15,922 nt of DNA, taken from Patescibacteria group bacterium (GTDB lineage Bacteria; Patescibacteriota; Minisyncoccia; Phycocordibacterales; UBA9973). Shown piece after piece: positions 1 through 6,040 of the stretch (positions are counted from its first letter, which is position 1; each line of letters opens with the position of its first letter). Location: assembly GCA_018813625.1 (NCBI GenBank), contig JAHJBA010000060.1, positions 1-15,922 of the forward strand, read 5' to 3'. Both the position numbers and the translations under genes were made by a program. Under the pieces are notes generated by a model that was not told the DNA's origin, made no database searches, and worked only from the letters and a program-made list of their open reading frames with translations.

Positions 1-1
1 T

Positions 2-526
2 ATTAATTTAATATTAAAATTTTTCTATGCTTGGATGGTTATCTATACCCCGATATATTTGCATGAATATTTGGGTTTTGGTTGGGAAAAAATCGGAATT
101 ATCTTTTCTATTATGCTAATTCCATTTGTCATATTAGATCTCCCTCTAGGCAAACTCTCAGACAAGATAGGTGAGAAAAAAATGCTTGTAGCAGGTTTTG
201 CCATCGCAGCCCTGTCAACATTCGCAATTCCGCTTATAAAGGAACCTAAGCTTATTGTCTGGGCGGGAATACTCTTTTTTACGAGGGTTGGAGCTGCCTC
301 CATTGAAGTATTAAGTGAAAGCTACTTCTTTAAGGTAATAAGGGAGGAAAATGCCGACGCAATAAGTTTCTTCAGAAACACCACTCCAGTATCTTATGTA
401 ATAGCCCCCCTGTTGGCCATTCCAATACTCTTAATAACCCCATCTTTTGAATACCTTTTCTTTGTGCTTGGTGTAATCTTAATTTACGGTCTCCTAATAA
501 CTCTGAAAATAAAAGATGTAAAATAA
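2..526 (+). CDS. MFS transporter, C-terminal part (5' end outside window)
   Basis: The frame is open from the window edge, so the gene is 5'-truncated; the first ATG at 35 is internal, preceded by open codons reading INLILKFFYAW. The visible 174 residues are hydrophobic with about five to six membrane spans. They carry the MFS motif A-like loop GKLSDKIGEKK after the first full helix seen here, as found between TM2-3 or TM8-9 of the major facilitator superfamily. The length and the stop soon after the last helix suggest this is the C-terminal six-helix half. Substrate cannot be told from sequence. The stop codon lies inside a long perfect hairpin that should end the transcript before the riboswitch, so it is probably not co-transcribed with the B12 genes downstream. 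Confidence 0.8.
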   Translation: MNLILKFFYAWMVIYTPIYLHEYLGFGWEKIGIIFSIMLIPFVILDLPLGKLSDKIGEKKMLVAGFAIAALSTFAIPLIKEPKLIVWAGILFFTRVGAASIEVLSESYFFKVIREENADAISFFRNTTPVSYVIAPLLAIPILLITPSFEYLFFVLGVILIYGLLITLKIKDVK

Positions 527-568
527 AAACTCCAACAATTGCGAGAGTTTTTATTTTACATCTTTTAT
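509..568 (+). terminator. 24-bp perfect hairpin overlapping the MFS stop codon
   Basis: Positions 509-532 are perfectly complementary to 545-568, with a 12-nt loop (533-544). The stem includes the last codons and TAA stop of the transporter gene. The inner part (AAAACTC/GAGTTTT followed by A/T-rich sequence) looks like an intrinsic terminator, though the stem is unusually long and AT-rich and no separate U-tract follows. Because it is symmetric it could end transcription in both directions. Confidence 0.7.
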
Positions 569-580
569 CCACACAAAAAT

Positions 581-608
581 TTGACACAATCTACATAAAT
601 AATAGAAT
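581..608 (+). promoter_or_regulatory. Sigma70-type promoter for the B12 riboswitch operon
   Basis: A perfect -35 box TTGACA at 581-586 is separated by 16 nt from TAGAAT at 603-608 (one mismatch to TATAAT). Initiation would fall near 615, exactly where the cobalamin aptamer begins. Confidence 0.75.
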
Positions 609-614
609 AAAGAG

Positions 615-787
615 GTTCATTCAACAATTAAAAGAAGTGATTGGGGAAACTGGTTAGATTCCAGTACAGTGCCGCTACGGTAAGCCTCATTATGAGGACA
701 AGTCCGAATGCCAATCATTTGTTAAGTTAATCCCGAGCAGGACATCCCCTTAAAAGGTTACAAAATTCTGCACGGCAGGATTTTTTT
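615..787 (+). promoter_or_regulatory. Cobalamin riboswitch with terminator expression platform
   Basis: The aptamer core matches the cobalamin riboswitch consensus in order: GGGGAAACTGGT (643-654) with a matching CCAGT (661-665), the GCCGCTACGGTAA core (671-683), a CCTCA/TGAGG arm (685-697), and the B12 box AAGTCCGAATGCC (700-712). CAACA near 622 can pair with TGTT near 720-723 to close the junction. The expression platform is a terminator (764-782 plus U-run) and an alternative stem in which 737-742 pairs with 766-771. By analogy with known cobalamin riboswitches, bound cobalamin should favour the terminator and shut off the two genes downstream. Ligand subtype (adenosyl- or hydroxo-/methylcobalamin) cannot be decided by eye. 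Confidence 0.88.
764..787 (+). terminator. Intrinsic terminator of the cobalamin riboswitch
   Basis: An 8-bp stem, AATTCTGC (764-771) with GCAGGATT (775-782) including one G-U pair, closes a 3-nt loop and runs into seven T residues (781-787). It ends 15 nt before the start codon of the first regulated gene. Confidence 0.85.
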
Positions 788-802
788 GTTTTTAACCAAA
801 TT

Positions 803-1219
803 ATGACAACTAGAAAAGAAAAAATTAAAAAACTGATAATAATAGGAGTTCTGCTCTCAGTTTGCTTGGTGCTAATTTCTATTTACAAAACTCCCACAAA
901 GAAAGAAACAAGCATTAATACTATAGAATCTCCAGCTGGAATAGCCACCCTTTTTGTAAATGAAATAAAATATGAGGGTAAAATTCAAAATGAAACAAGC
1001 GTATATGAATTTATGAGCCAGCTGAGAGAAGATGGAAAGATAAACTTCAAAGAAAAAGAATATCCCGGCATGGGAAAGTTTATCGAGGAAATAAATGGAC
1101 TAAAAAATAATGGAGAGAGGAATTGGATTTATTATGTAAATGATAAAAAGGCTGAAGTTGGAGTGTCGAATTATAAAATTAATAAAGGAGACATAGTCTC
1201 TTGGAAATATGAAAAATAA
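803..1219 (+). CDS. Membrane-anchored DUF4430 (transcobalamin beta-like) protein
   Basis: 138 residues. A basic N-terminus and one hydrophobic segment (about 10-27) form a membrane anchor or uncleaved signal; LSVC at 18-21 is a poor lipobox. Residues about 45-138 match the DUF4430 domain, the beta domain of transcobalamin and intrinsic factor: a 'vyefm..l' helix region, then W108 with IYYVND, then the closing INKGDIVSWKYEK (G129-D130). In animals this domain contacts the corrin ring, and bacterial DUF4430 proteins are often under cobalamin riboswitches. It is the first gene after such a riboswitch here, so a role in cobalamin binding at the cell surface is likely. No Shine-Dalgarno is visible before the ATG. 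It overlaps the next gene by 11 bp. Binding of B12 itself is inferred, not seen. Confidence 0.85.
   Translation: MTTRKEKIKKLIIIGVLLSVCLVLISIYKTPTKKETSINTIESPAGIATLFVNEIKYEGKIQNETSVYEFMSQLREDGKINFKEKEYPGMGKFIEEINGLKNNGERNWIYYVNDKKAEVGVSNYKINKGDIVSWKYEK
1186..1202 (+). promoter_or_regulatory. Shine-Dalgarno within a small hairpin at the gene junction
   Basis: AGGAG at 1186-1190 is the only good ribosome site before the ATG at 1209, but it lies 18 nt upstream. GAGAC (1188-1192) pairs with GTCTC (1196-1200) over a 3-nt loop, extended by G-U and A-U to 1186/1202. The hairpin would hide the site unless ribosomes finishing the upstream gene, which ends at 1219, melt it. This suggests translational coupling. 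Confidence 0.4.
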
Positions 1220-3011
1220 AATTATTTTTACGGCTGTATTTATAATATTGGCATTATTTTTTTATTCGCCAGCTTTAGCCAATGCAAGTGATGTCAATTT
1301 AACGATAAGGGACGGAAATACTATTGTATTTTCAGATATAATTCCTTTCCCAGCGCAAACAGTAGAACTAAATGATATTGATGGAAATCCGCATACAATT
1401 GATGAAGGAAGTGTCCTTGCAGTTTTAAATGACGCGGATGTAATGAGCCCAGATTTTAGTATTTCAAATCTTACATATTACAGTTCTTTTGGTTCTTTAT
1501 ATTTGAAATGCATTACCCATTCAGCTGGAGAAAAATGTGATAATTGGCAGTACACAGTAAACGACATATACCCCTCCTCTGGAATGGATACAAATATTTT
1601 ATCAGGGGGAGAAAATGTTTATATCTACTTTGGACCCCAGCATAAACTATCACTCAACTCAAATTCTATAAATACATCCGAAACTTTGATAGTAAAAACA
1701 GAAGATTACGATTATCAAAACGACAGTTGGACAACTAGAACTGGAATAACTGTGGGAGTGACACAGCCCGACCCAGATAATCCTTGGTCGCCACTAGAAG
1801 TGCAAACAAGTCCGGTTGATGCAAGTGGAGAGGCTGTTTTTTCAGAAATACCAGAAGGCTCGTATAATGTAGGAATAAGGGAAGATTTTTATTTCCCAAC
1901 AGAAGCATTAACTGTTACAGTACCCCCTCCGATACATCACTCGAGCGGAGGATATAGGTCACCAACTATCGTCAGCATACCAGTAAAACAAACCTTTGAT
2001 ACAAAAAGGGCATTTGAATTTTTATCATCGCAACAAAAAGAAGACGGGTCTTTTGGTGAAGATATTTATACAGATTGGACTGCTCTTGCTTTTTCATCCA
2101 ATGACGAACACAAAGATCAAAAAGATAAACTTATAAAATATCTATCAGAAAACAAGCCAAAGGGAGAGCTCCTTACTGACCATGAAAGGCACGCAATAGC
2201 CCTAGTAGCTCTGGGGTTGAATCCATACAACACAAACAATGAAAATTATATAAAAAAGATTACTGACAGCTTCGATGGAAAACAATTCGGTGACGCAAAC
2301 GAAGATAATGATGATATTTTTGCCCTTATCGTTCTACAAAATGCCGGCTTCACCCAAGAGGAAAAAATAATTTCAGAAAATATATCATATATACTAAGTA
2401 AACAAAGAAAAGATGGCTCTTGGGATGAAAGCATAGATATGACCGGCGCAGGAATGGAAGCACTCTCTAACTACAAAGAAATACCGGAAGTTAAAAACGC
2501 ACTTGAAAGGGCAAAAAATTTTATGAAGCAAAGCCAAAAAGATGATGGAGGCTTTGAAAATGTCTCTTCAACGGCATGGGCAATGCAAGGCATTTTGGCT
2601 ATTGGTGAAAAAATAGAAGATTGGACAAAAAATAGCAATTCACCCCTCGATTATCTGGCCGAAAAACAAGATACAGATGGGGGAATAAAAAATACAAATT
2701 TGGAAAGTAAAATTTGGGAAACCTCCTATTCATTGGCTTCCCTCTCCGGCAAAACCTGGAATCAAATAATGCAAAAATTCGAAAAACCAGAGATTGAAAT
2801 AATTCCCATTGAAACAAAACCAGTGCTGGTAAACAAAATCAATGACTCCCATCAGTCAACTTTCATAAAAAAGATAGAAAAGTTCCAGAAACCAAAACCA
2901 GTCATAGAAGAAAAAAATTCTAGCTCGACCCAGCAAGTAGATCCAAGCCCAGTAAAAAAACAAAGTTGGCTAAAAAGATTTATTGGAAAAATTCTAAATA
3001 TTTTTAACTAA
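1209..3011 (+). CDS. Exported DUF4430 + prenyltransferase-like repeat protein, probable B12-binding
   Basis: 600 residues. A signal peptide (about 1-25, ending PALANA) is followed by a DUF4430 domain (about 28-145: W113-QYTVN, then a closing GGENVYIYFG) with C101 and C110 placed to form a disulfide. Next comes an Ig/carboxypeptidase-regulatory-like segment (about 150-240), then an alpha/alpha helical-repeat domain (about 262-520). Its repeats are of the prenyltransferase/squalene-cyclase type: QKEDGSFGE at 276, QRKDGSWDE at 399, QKDDGGFEN at 443 and QDTDGGIKN at 487. The tail is rich in Pro/Lys and ends in a basic amphipathic WLKRFIGKILNIF. Transcobalamin joins the same two folds in the opposite order (alpha barrel first). 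With the cobalamin riboswitch upstream, extracellular cobalamin capture is the best inference. Enzymatic cyclase activity is unlikely: no DxDD motif is seen. The 3' end overlaps the convergent CPBP gene by 8 bp. Confidence 0.85.
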   Translation: MKNKIIFTAVFIILALFFYSPALANASDVNLTIRDGNTIVFSDIIPFPAQTVELNDIDGNPHTIDEGSVLAVLNDADVMSPDFSISNLTYYSSFGSLYLKCITHSAGEKCDNWQYTVNDIYPSSGMDTNILSGGENVYIYFGPQHKLSLNSNSINTSETLIVKTEDYDYQNDSWTTRTGITVGVTQPDPDNPWSPLEVQTSPVDASGEAVFSEIPEGSYNVGIREDFYFPTEALTVTVPPPIHHSSGGYRSPTIVSIPVKQTFDTKRAFEFLSSQQKEDGSFGEDIYTDWTALAFSSNDEHKDQKDKLIKYLSENKPKGELLTDHERHAIALVALGLNPYNTNNENYIKKITDSFDGKQFGDANEDNDDIFALIVLQNAGFTQEEKIISENISYILSKQRKDGSWDESIDMTGAGMEALSNYKEIPEVKNALERAKNFMKQSQKDDGGFENVSSTAWAMQGILAIGEKIEDWTKNSNSPLDYLAEKQDTDGGIKNTNLESKIWETSYSLASLSGKTWNQIMQKFEKPEIEIIPIETKPVLVNKINDSHQSTFIKKIEKFQKPKPVIEEKNSSSTQQVDPSPVKKQSWLKRFIGKILNIFN

Positions 3012-3615
3012 TATTGAAAAATCCCAACATAACTGCCGTAACATTTAGGGCTGAATGAGCCAGTGATATTAAGAGCAAGTTCGGGTATTTCATATAGAGC
3101 CAAGCAAAAAAAATTCCGGACACAAAAGCAAGGGGTAGGCCTATAATTAAATTAGGATAAATTACATGTACTAATGCAAACAAAGTAGCATTAACAAGAA
3201 TAATCATATGATCACTCCTAAGAATCGCTTTCAACCTAGGTATTAAAAAAGAACGAAAAGCAAACTCTTGAAAAAAGGAAACTGGTAAAAATAATACGAG
3301 GGTTCTAGTCAAAAATGTTGTAGTCTCTATGTCTGGCATTTTTGTTCGATGATCAAGTAAAAACAGGACAACAACACTTAGGATTGTGAAGAATAAATAA
3401 AAAGGAAAAGACTTTTTGAAGTTATCATGACGTAGGCCCATTTCCTCGTAGGTCCACTTTTCATACCGAATTATTCCATAAATTAAAATGAAACTAACAG
3501 CCAATAAAACAACACGCCAGTCAGATGACAAAATACCAAAAAAGAGCAAAATGACTGGTAAAACAAAGATGATAAATATTTGTGAAACTATTAATCTTTT
3601 CGAGGTTGTTTTCAT
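3004..3615 (-). CDS. CPBP-family intramembrane metalloprotease
   Basis: 203 residues with about six membrane spans. The three motifs of the CPBP (CAAX protease and bacteriocin-processing, Rce1-like) family are present in order: QEFAFR at 116-121 (family EExxxR; first Glu is Gln here), FALVH with H150 (FxxxH), and HSALN with H187 and N191 (HxxxN). Members of this family cleave substrates inside the membrane, and several are linked to bacteriocin self-immunity or protein maturation. The start ATG follows the stop of the upstream gene by 1 bp, so translation is likely coupled. It is the last gene of a three-gene operon (cupin, transglutaminase-like, CPBP). Substrate is unknown. The Gln in motif 1 may lower or change activity, but Q-E variants also occur among CPBP proteins. 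Confidence 0.85.
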   Translation of the reverse strand: MKTTSKRLIVSQIFIIFVLPVILLFFGILSSDWRVVLLAVSFILIYGIIRYEKWTYEEMGLRHDNFKKSFPFYLFFTILSVVVLFLLDHRTKMPDIETTTFLTRTLVLFLPVSFFQEFAFRSFLIPRLKAILRSDHMIILVNATLFALVHVIYPNLIIGLPLAFVSGIFFAWLYMKYPNLLLISLAHSALNVTAVMLGFFNIS

Positions 3616-3616
3616 T

Positions 3617-4267
3617 TTAATTTTTATAATTGCGTTTTTTACTCTTATATTCTACTATTTTCCCGGCCTGAATTTCAATTTCATCTGCCCTCCTTAAATC
3701 CTTCAAAATATCCTTGGGGGCTATCTCGTAATGTTTTATTTTATCCAGTTCCTCGTCTATGCCCCATAAATCATCAACTAAAAACATCCAATCCTTTTCA
3801 AAAATGTTCAAATTAAGAGGTCTCGAATATTTTCTTAATGTTTTCATTCCACTAGCTAAAAAATATTCATGGAAATATGACATAACTAACTCACGTATGT
3901 TTCTGTAAACTGGTTCACGATAACGCAAAACTGCATGATTCGTTTTTGACAACGCACCCCAAAATCCTTTTTTTCGAAATAGGGCAATCACATGATCGAA
4001 GTCTTCTTCTGTAGCCTGAAGATGTAAGATAAGCGGTTTATGGCCGTGAAGCGAAAGTATATATGCACCCAAGATGGCACCCTCAAGACAATGAGCCTTT
4101 TTTCTACGCAATACCACAATAGGAGATTTCAGGGTTTCCACCCCATCTTCTTCAAAATTAAACTCAAGGTCATTCAAAAAATCCTGCACTTTTGACGGAG
4201 TATTCATTCTTCGCATCAGTTCTATTTCTTTTTGCGTTAAGGACAACATTAATTCAAGCCTGGGCAC
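3617..4267 (-). CDS. Transglutaminase-like cysteine hydrolase-fold protein
   Basis: 216 residues from a GTG start 5 bp after the cupin stop; an in-frame ATG at 4249 (residue 7) is an equally good start. No signal peptide is seen, so it is probably cytoplasmic. The core has KKAHCLEGA (C60), then EDFDHVIALF (H92), then WGALSKTNHAVLRYREP (N110). The order Cys-His-Asn/Asp with a helix starting at the Cys is that of the transglutaminase-like (papain-type) fold, and a conserved bacterial family of unknown role shares these blocks. The substrate is not known. It sits between a cupin gene and an intramembrane protease gene in one operon. Confidence 0.7.
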   Translation of the reverse strand: MPRLELMLSLTQKEIELMRRMNTPSKVQDFLNDLEFNFEEDGVETLKSPIVVLRRKKAHCLEGAILGAYILSLHGHKPLILHLQATEEDFDHVIALFRKKGFWGALSKTNHAVLRYREPVYRNIRELVMSYFHEYFLASGMKTLRKYSRPLNLNIFEKDWMFLVDDLWGIDEELDKIKHYEIAPKDILKDLRRADEIEIQAGKIVEYKSKKRNYKN

Positions 4268-4272
4268 AAGAC

Positions 4273-4671
4273 TTACTCTGTAGTCTTGCCGTCAAAATGC
4301 TCTTCTTGTGCTTCCGCTTCTTGTTTTGTTGCTCTAACTACCCCATCCATATGTTCTGCTGGAGAATAAATAGTGTAAAGTTTTAATTTCTCAGTATCTG
4401 AAATATTAACAACATTATGCCTTGCTCCGGCTGGAACGATTACCACATCTCCGTCTTTTACTTCATATTCAGTATCGTCAATAAAAACTTTCCCTGTTCC
4501 ATTTTCAAATCTAAAGAATTGATCCCGATCTGAGTGAACTTCAAAGCCAATTTCTTCTTTTGGCAACAAACTCATAATTACAAGCTGGCTATACTTTGCC
4601 GTATAGAGAACTCTCCTAAAATTTTCATTTTCCAATGAATCTTTTTCAATGTTTGTTTTATATCCTTTCAT
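4273..4671 (-). CDS. Single-domain cupin (cupin_2) protein
   Basis: 132 residues. Cupin motif 1 is seen at 42-62 (G42-FEV-H46-SDRDQFF) and motif 2 at 74-89 (GDVVIVPAGARHNVVN, with H85). Together they form a small beta-barrel with a probable metal site (H46, Q51 or D50, H85). The N-terminus (YTAKYSQLVIMSLLPKEEIG) matches stand-alone cupins of the mannose-6-phosphate isomerase-like group, whose ligands are mostly unknown. The acidic tail (about 110-132) is likely disordered. It is the first gene of the cupin / transglutaminase-like / CPBP operon, with 5 bp to the next gene. Confidence 0.85.
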   Translation of the reverse strand: MKGYKTNIEKDSLENENFRRVLYTAKYSQLVIMSLLPKEEIGFEVHSDRDQFFRFENGTGKVFIDDTEYEVKDGDVVIVPAGARHNVVNISDTEKLKLYTIYSPAEHMDGVVRATKQEAEAQEEHFDGKTTE

Positions 4672-4709
4672 AATTTTGTAAAAATTAATTAATAATAAAA
4701 ACTGATAAT

Positions 4710-4715
4710 AGTATA
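4710..4715 (-). promoter_or_regulatory. Possible -10 box for the cupin operon
   Basis: TATACT on the minus strand lies 38 nt before the cupin ATG, in the 47-bp gap behind the previous gene. The best -35 candidate 17 nt upstream (TTAAAG) is weak and sits in the preceding coding sequence. Confidence 0.35.
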
Positions 4716-4718
4716 CAC

Positions 4719-5051
4719 CTAAACCTCCTTCACTTTAATTTTTTTGGGAAAACTGTTTAAGGCCTTAGTTGTTGTGCGTATAGAAAAAACTAAGAATGGA
4801 ATAATTAAAAAAGAAGGGACCGCGAAAATCCAAAACAAAAACTTAACAATACCATATGGGCCAGCTATAAGTGATGTATAGCCAAAAATAAAGGTCACCC
4901 CTAATAAAAAAATGATTATAACAAGCACGGTAATAACCATACCCCGAGCCTTTTTAACAAGAAATCTCGAACCAAAACCAACGGGATCATGGGATGCTTC
5001 TTTTGCGTCCCTGATCATGCTAGGTATTGAAAAAATTTTAAAGATAAACAT
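4719..5051 (-). CDS. Small two-TM membrane protein of unknown function
   Basis: 110 residues from ATG at 5051. The frame extends upstream to a TTG at 5090, but that would lie 53 bp inside the DsbB-like gene, so the ATG, which overlaps it by only 14 bp, is preferred. The N-terminal half (about 1-35) is polar (MFIFKIFSIPSMIRDAKEA...). It is followed by two hydrophobic segments (about 38-58 and 68-92) and a basic C-terminus (FPKKIKVKEV). I do not recognise a family. The overlap places it last in the disulfide-bond operon, so a membrane role linked to the oxidoreductase pair is possible but unsupported by motifs. Confidence 0.6.
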   Translation of the reverse strand: MFIFKIFSIPSMIRDAKEASHDPVGFGSRFLVKKARGMVITVLVIIIFLLGVTFIFGYTSLIAGPYGIVKFLFWIFAVPSFLIIPFLVFSIRTTTKALNSFPKKIKVKEV

Positions 5052-5595
5052 TGGATTCTTTTTGTTTCTTGTAAAATCGGGCAACCACAAGGATAGTCAT
5101 AAGGCCGATAAAACTTGTAAGCGCAAACATTGGGAAAGAAATATATCCGCCAAACTCATCTATTAACCTTTGAGTACAAGAAATTCCAGACGGATCACAG
5201 GATGCCAGCTCCTCAGCAAAATAATAAATGAAAATATGATAAAGCGTAATAAAAAAACCAGCCGCCAGAAGTGGAAAAGAATAGCGAGCAACCTTCCTGT
5301 CTTTTTTTACATAAGCCATTCCAAAGAGCACCACTTGCGAGAAAAGAAAAACTCTTTGAAACCAACATAATTTGCAAGGCAAAAATCCTACAATCTCAGA
5401 GTAAAACAAGGAAAACAGAACAGCAAAAAAAGAAATTATAAAACCAATAATTAAAAAATGCTCCTTTATAAAAAAAAGAAATTTATTTTCTCTCGGACCA
5501 AAAAACAAAAACGCAAGAGCAAGTACAGAAAAAAATTGTAAAATTATTGAAAAAAGTCCAAGAGTAAAATTTAAATAATGTGTGTAGATAAGCAT
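5038..5595 (-). CDS. Disulfide bond formation protein, DsbB/BdbC family
   Basis: 185 residues with five hydrophobic segments: an extra N-terminal one plus the usual four. The first redox pair C74-KL-C77 lies in FLPCKLCWFQR, the hallmark of DsbB/BdbC. The second pair is C133 and C140 in ASCDPSGISCTQRL, followed by the conserved GGYISFPMFALTSF. Proteins of this family reoxidise an extracytoplasmic thioredoxin-like partner and pass electrons to quinone. That partner is encoded 2 bp upstream in the same operon. The exported DUF4430 protein in this window has a candidate cysteine pair and might be a client (inference). Confidence 0.93.
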   Translation of the reverse strand: MLIYTHYLNFTLGLFSIILQFFSVLALAFLFFGPRENKFLFFIKEHFLIIGFIISFFAVLFSLFYSEIVGFLPCKLCWFQRVFLFSQVVLFGMAYVKKDRKVARYSFPLLAAGFFITLYHIFIYYFAEELASCDPSGISCTQRLIDEFGGYISFPMFALTSFIGLMTILVVARFYKKQKESNVYL

Positions 5596-5597
5596 AT

Positions 5598-5990
5598 TTA
5601 TTCTGGTAATTCACAAGAGGTTTTTTCTGCCAAGACCGAAAAAGGAACCTCCCCCGTTAATCGCGAACCATCAGCAAATTCCCAAGTTGGATATCGTTCA
5701 ATTTTTTTATCTTTACAAGCCTGCATTTGATCTCTTGCATTCGGGGTAGAGCATTCTACATAGGACAATAATTTATATGAAGATCCGAAATTTTCCTTTG
5801 TAGCTCTACAGTGAGTACACCAAAAGGTTCCATAAAAAACAGCACCTTTTTCCCTAAGGCATGAGGCGAAACTATCATACTTTCCGTTTGGCACCTTGTC
5901 ATTAGAATTTCTAACTACAAAAATTGCCAAAACACCTAAAATTGAAATTATGACTATTATTAAAAATAATCTTAACCTCCCATTTTTCAT
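5598..5990 (-). CDS. Membrane-anchored thioredoxin-like protein (VKOR-type Trx domain)
   Basis: 130 residues: an N-terminal membrane anchor (about 7-26) and a short thioredoxin-fold domain outside. The active site is FWCTHC (C58, C61) and the cis-proline is P101 in RYPTWEF. VECSTPN (C80) and C92 match the extra cysteine pair typical of the thioredoxin domain fused to, or partnered with, VKOR proteins; C44 and C126 are also present. It probably introduces disulfides into exported proteins and is recycled by the DsbB/BdbC protein encoded 2 bp downstream. The start codon lies 7 nt behind an extended -10 box, implying a leaderless or near-leaderless mRNA. Confidence 0.85.
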   Translation of the reverse strand: MKNGRLRLFLIIVIISILGVLAIFVVRNSNDKVPNGKYDSFASCLREKGAVFYGTFWCTHCRATKENFGSSYKLLSYVECSTPNARDQMQACKDKKIERYPTWEFADGSRLTGEVPFSVLAEKTSCELPE

Positions 5991-5997
5991 AAAGTAG

Positions 5998-6006
5998 ATT
6001 ATATCA
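5998..6006 (-). promoter_or_regulatory. Extended -10 promoter for the disulfide operon
   Basis: TGATATAAT on the minus strand; the TATAAT occupies 6003-5998 and is followed by only 7 nt before the ATG at 5990. Transcription should begin at or within a base or two of the start codon. No good -35 box is seen. Confidence 0.65.
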
Positions 6007-6040
6007 CAAAAAAATAAAACTAAACATACTCTGTGATTTT

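Noticed and set aside
1209..3011. Squalene-hopene cyclase or prenyltransferase enzyme
   Set aside because: The repeats have QxxDG(S/G) motifs but no DxDD catalytic motif, and the protein is exported and fused to DUF4430.
4719..4740. Strong AAGGAGGT Shine-Dalgarno on the minus strand followed by a GTG
   Set aside because: The bases are the last codons (K-E-V-stop) of the small membrane protein, and the GTG frame stops after nine codons.
5052..5090. N-terminal extension of the small membrane protein from TTG at 5090
   Set aside because: It would overlap the DsbB-like gene by 53 bp using a rare start; ATG at 5051 gives a 14-bp overlap.
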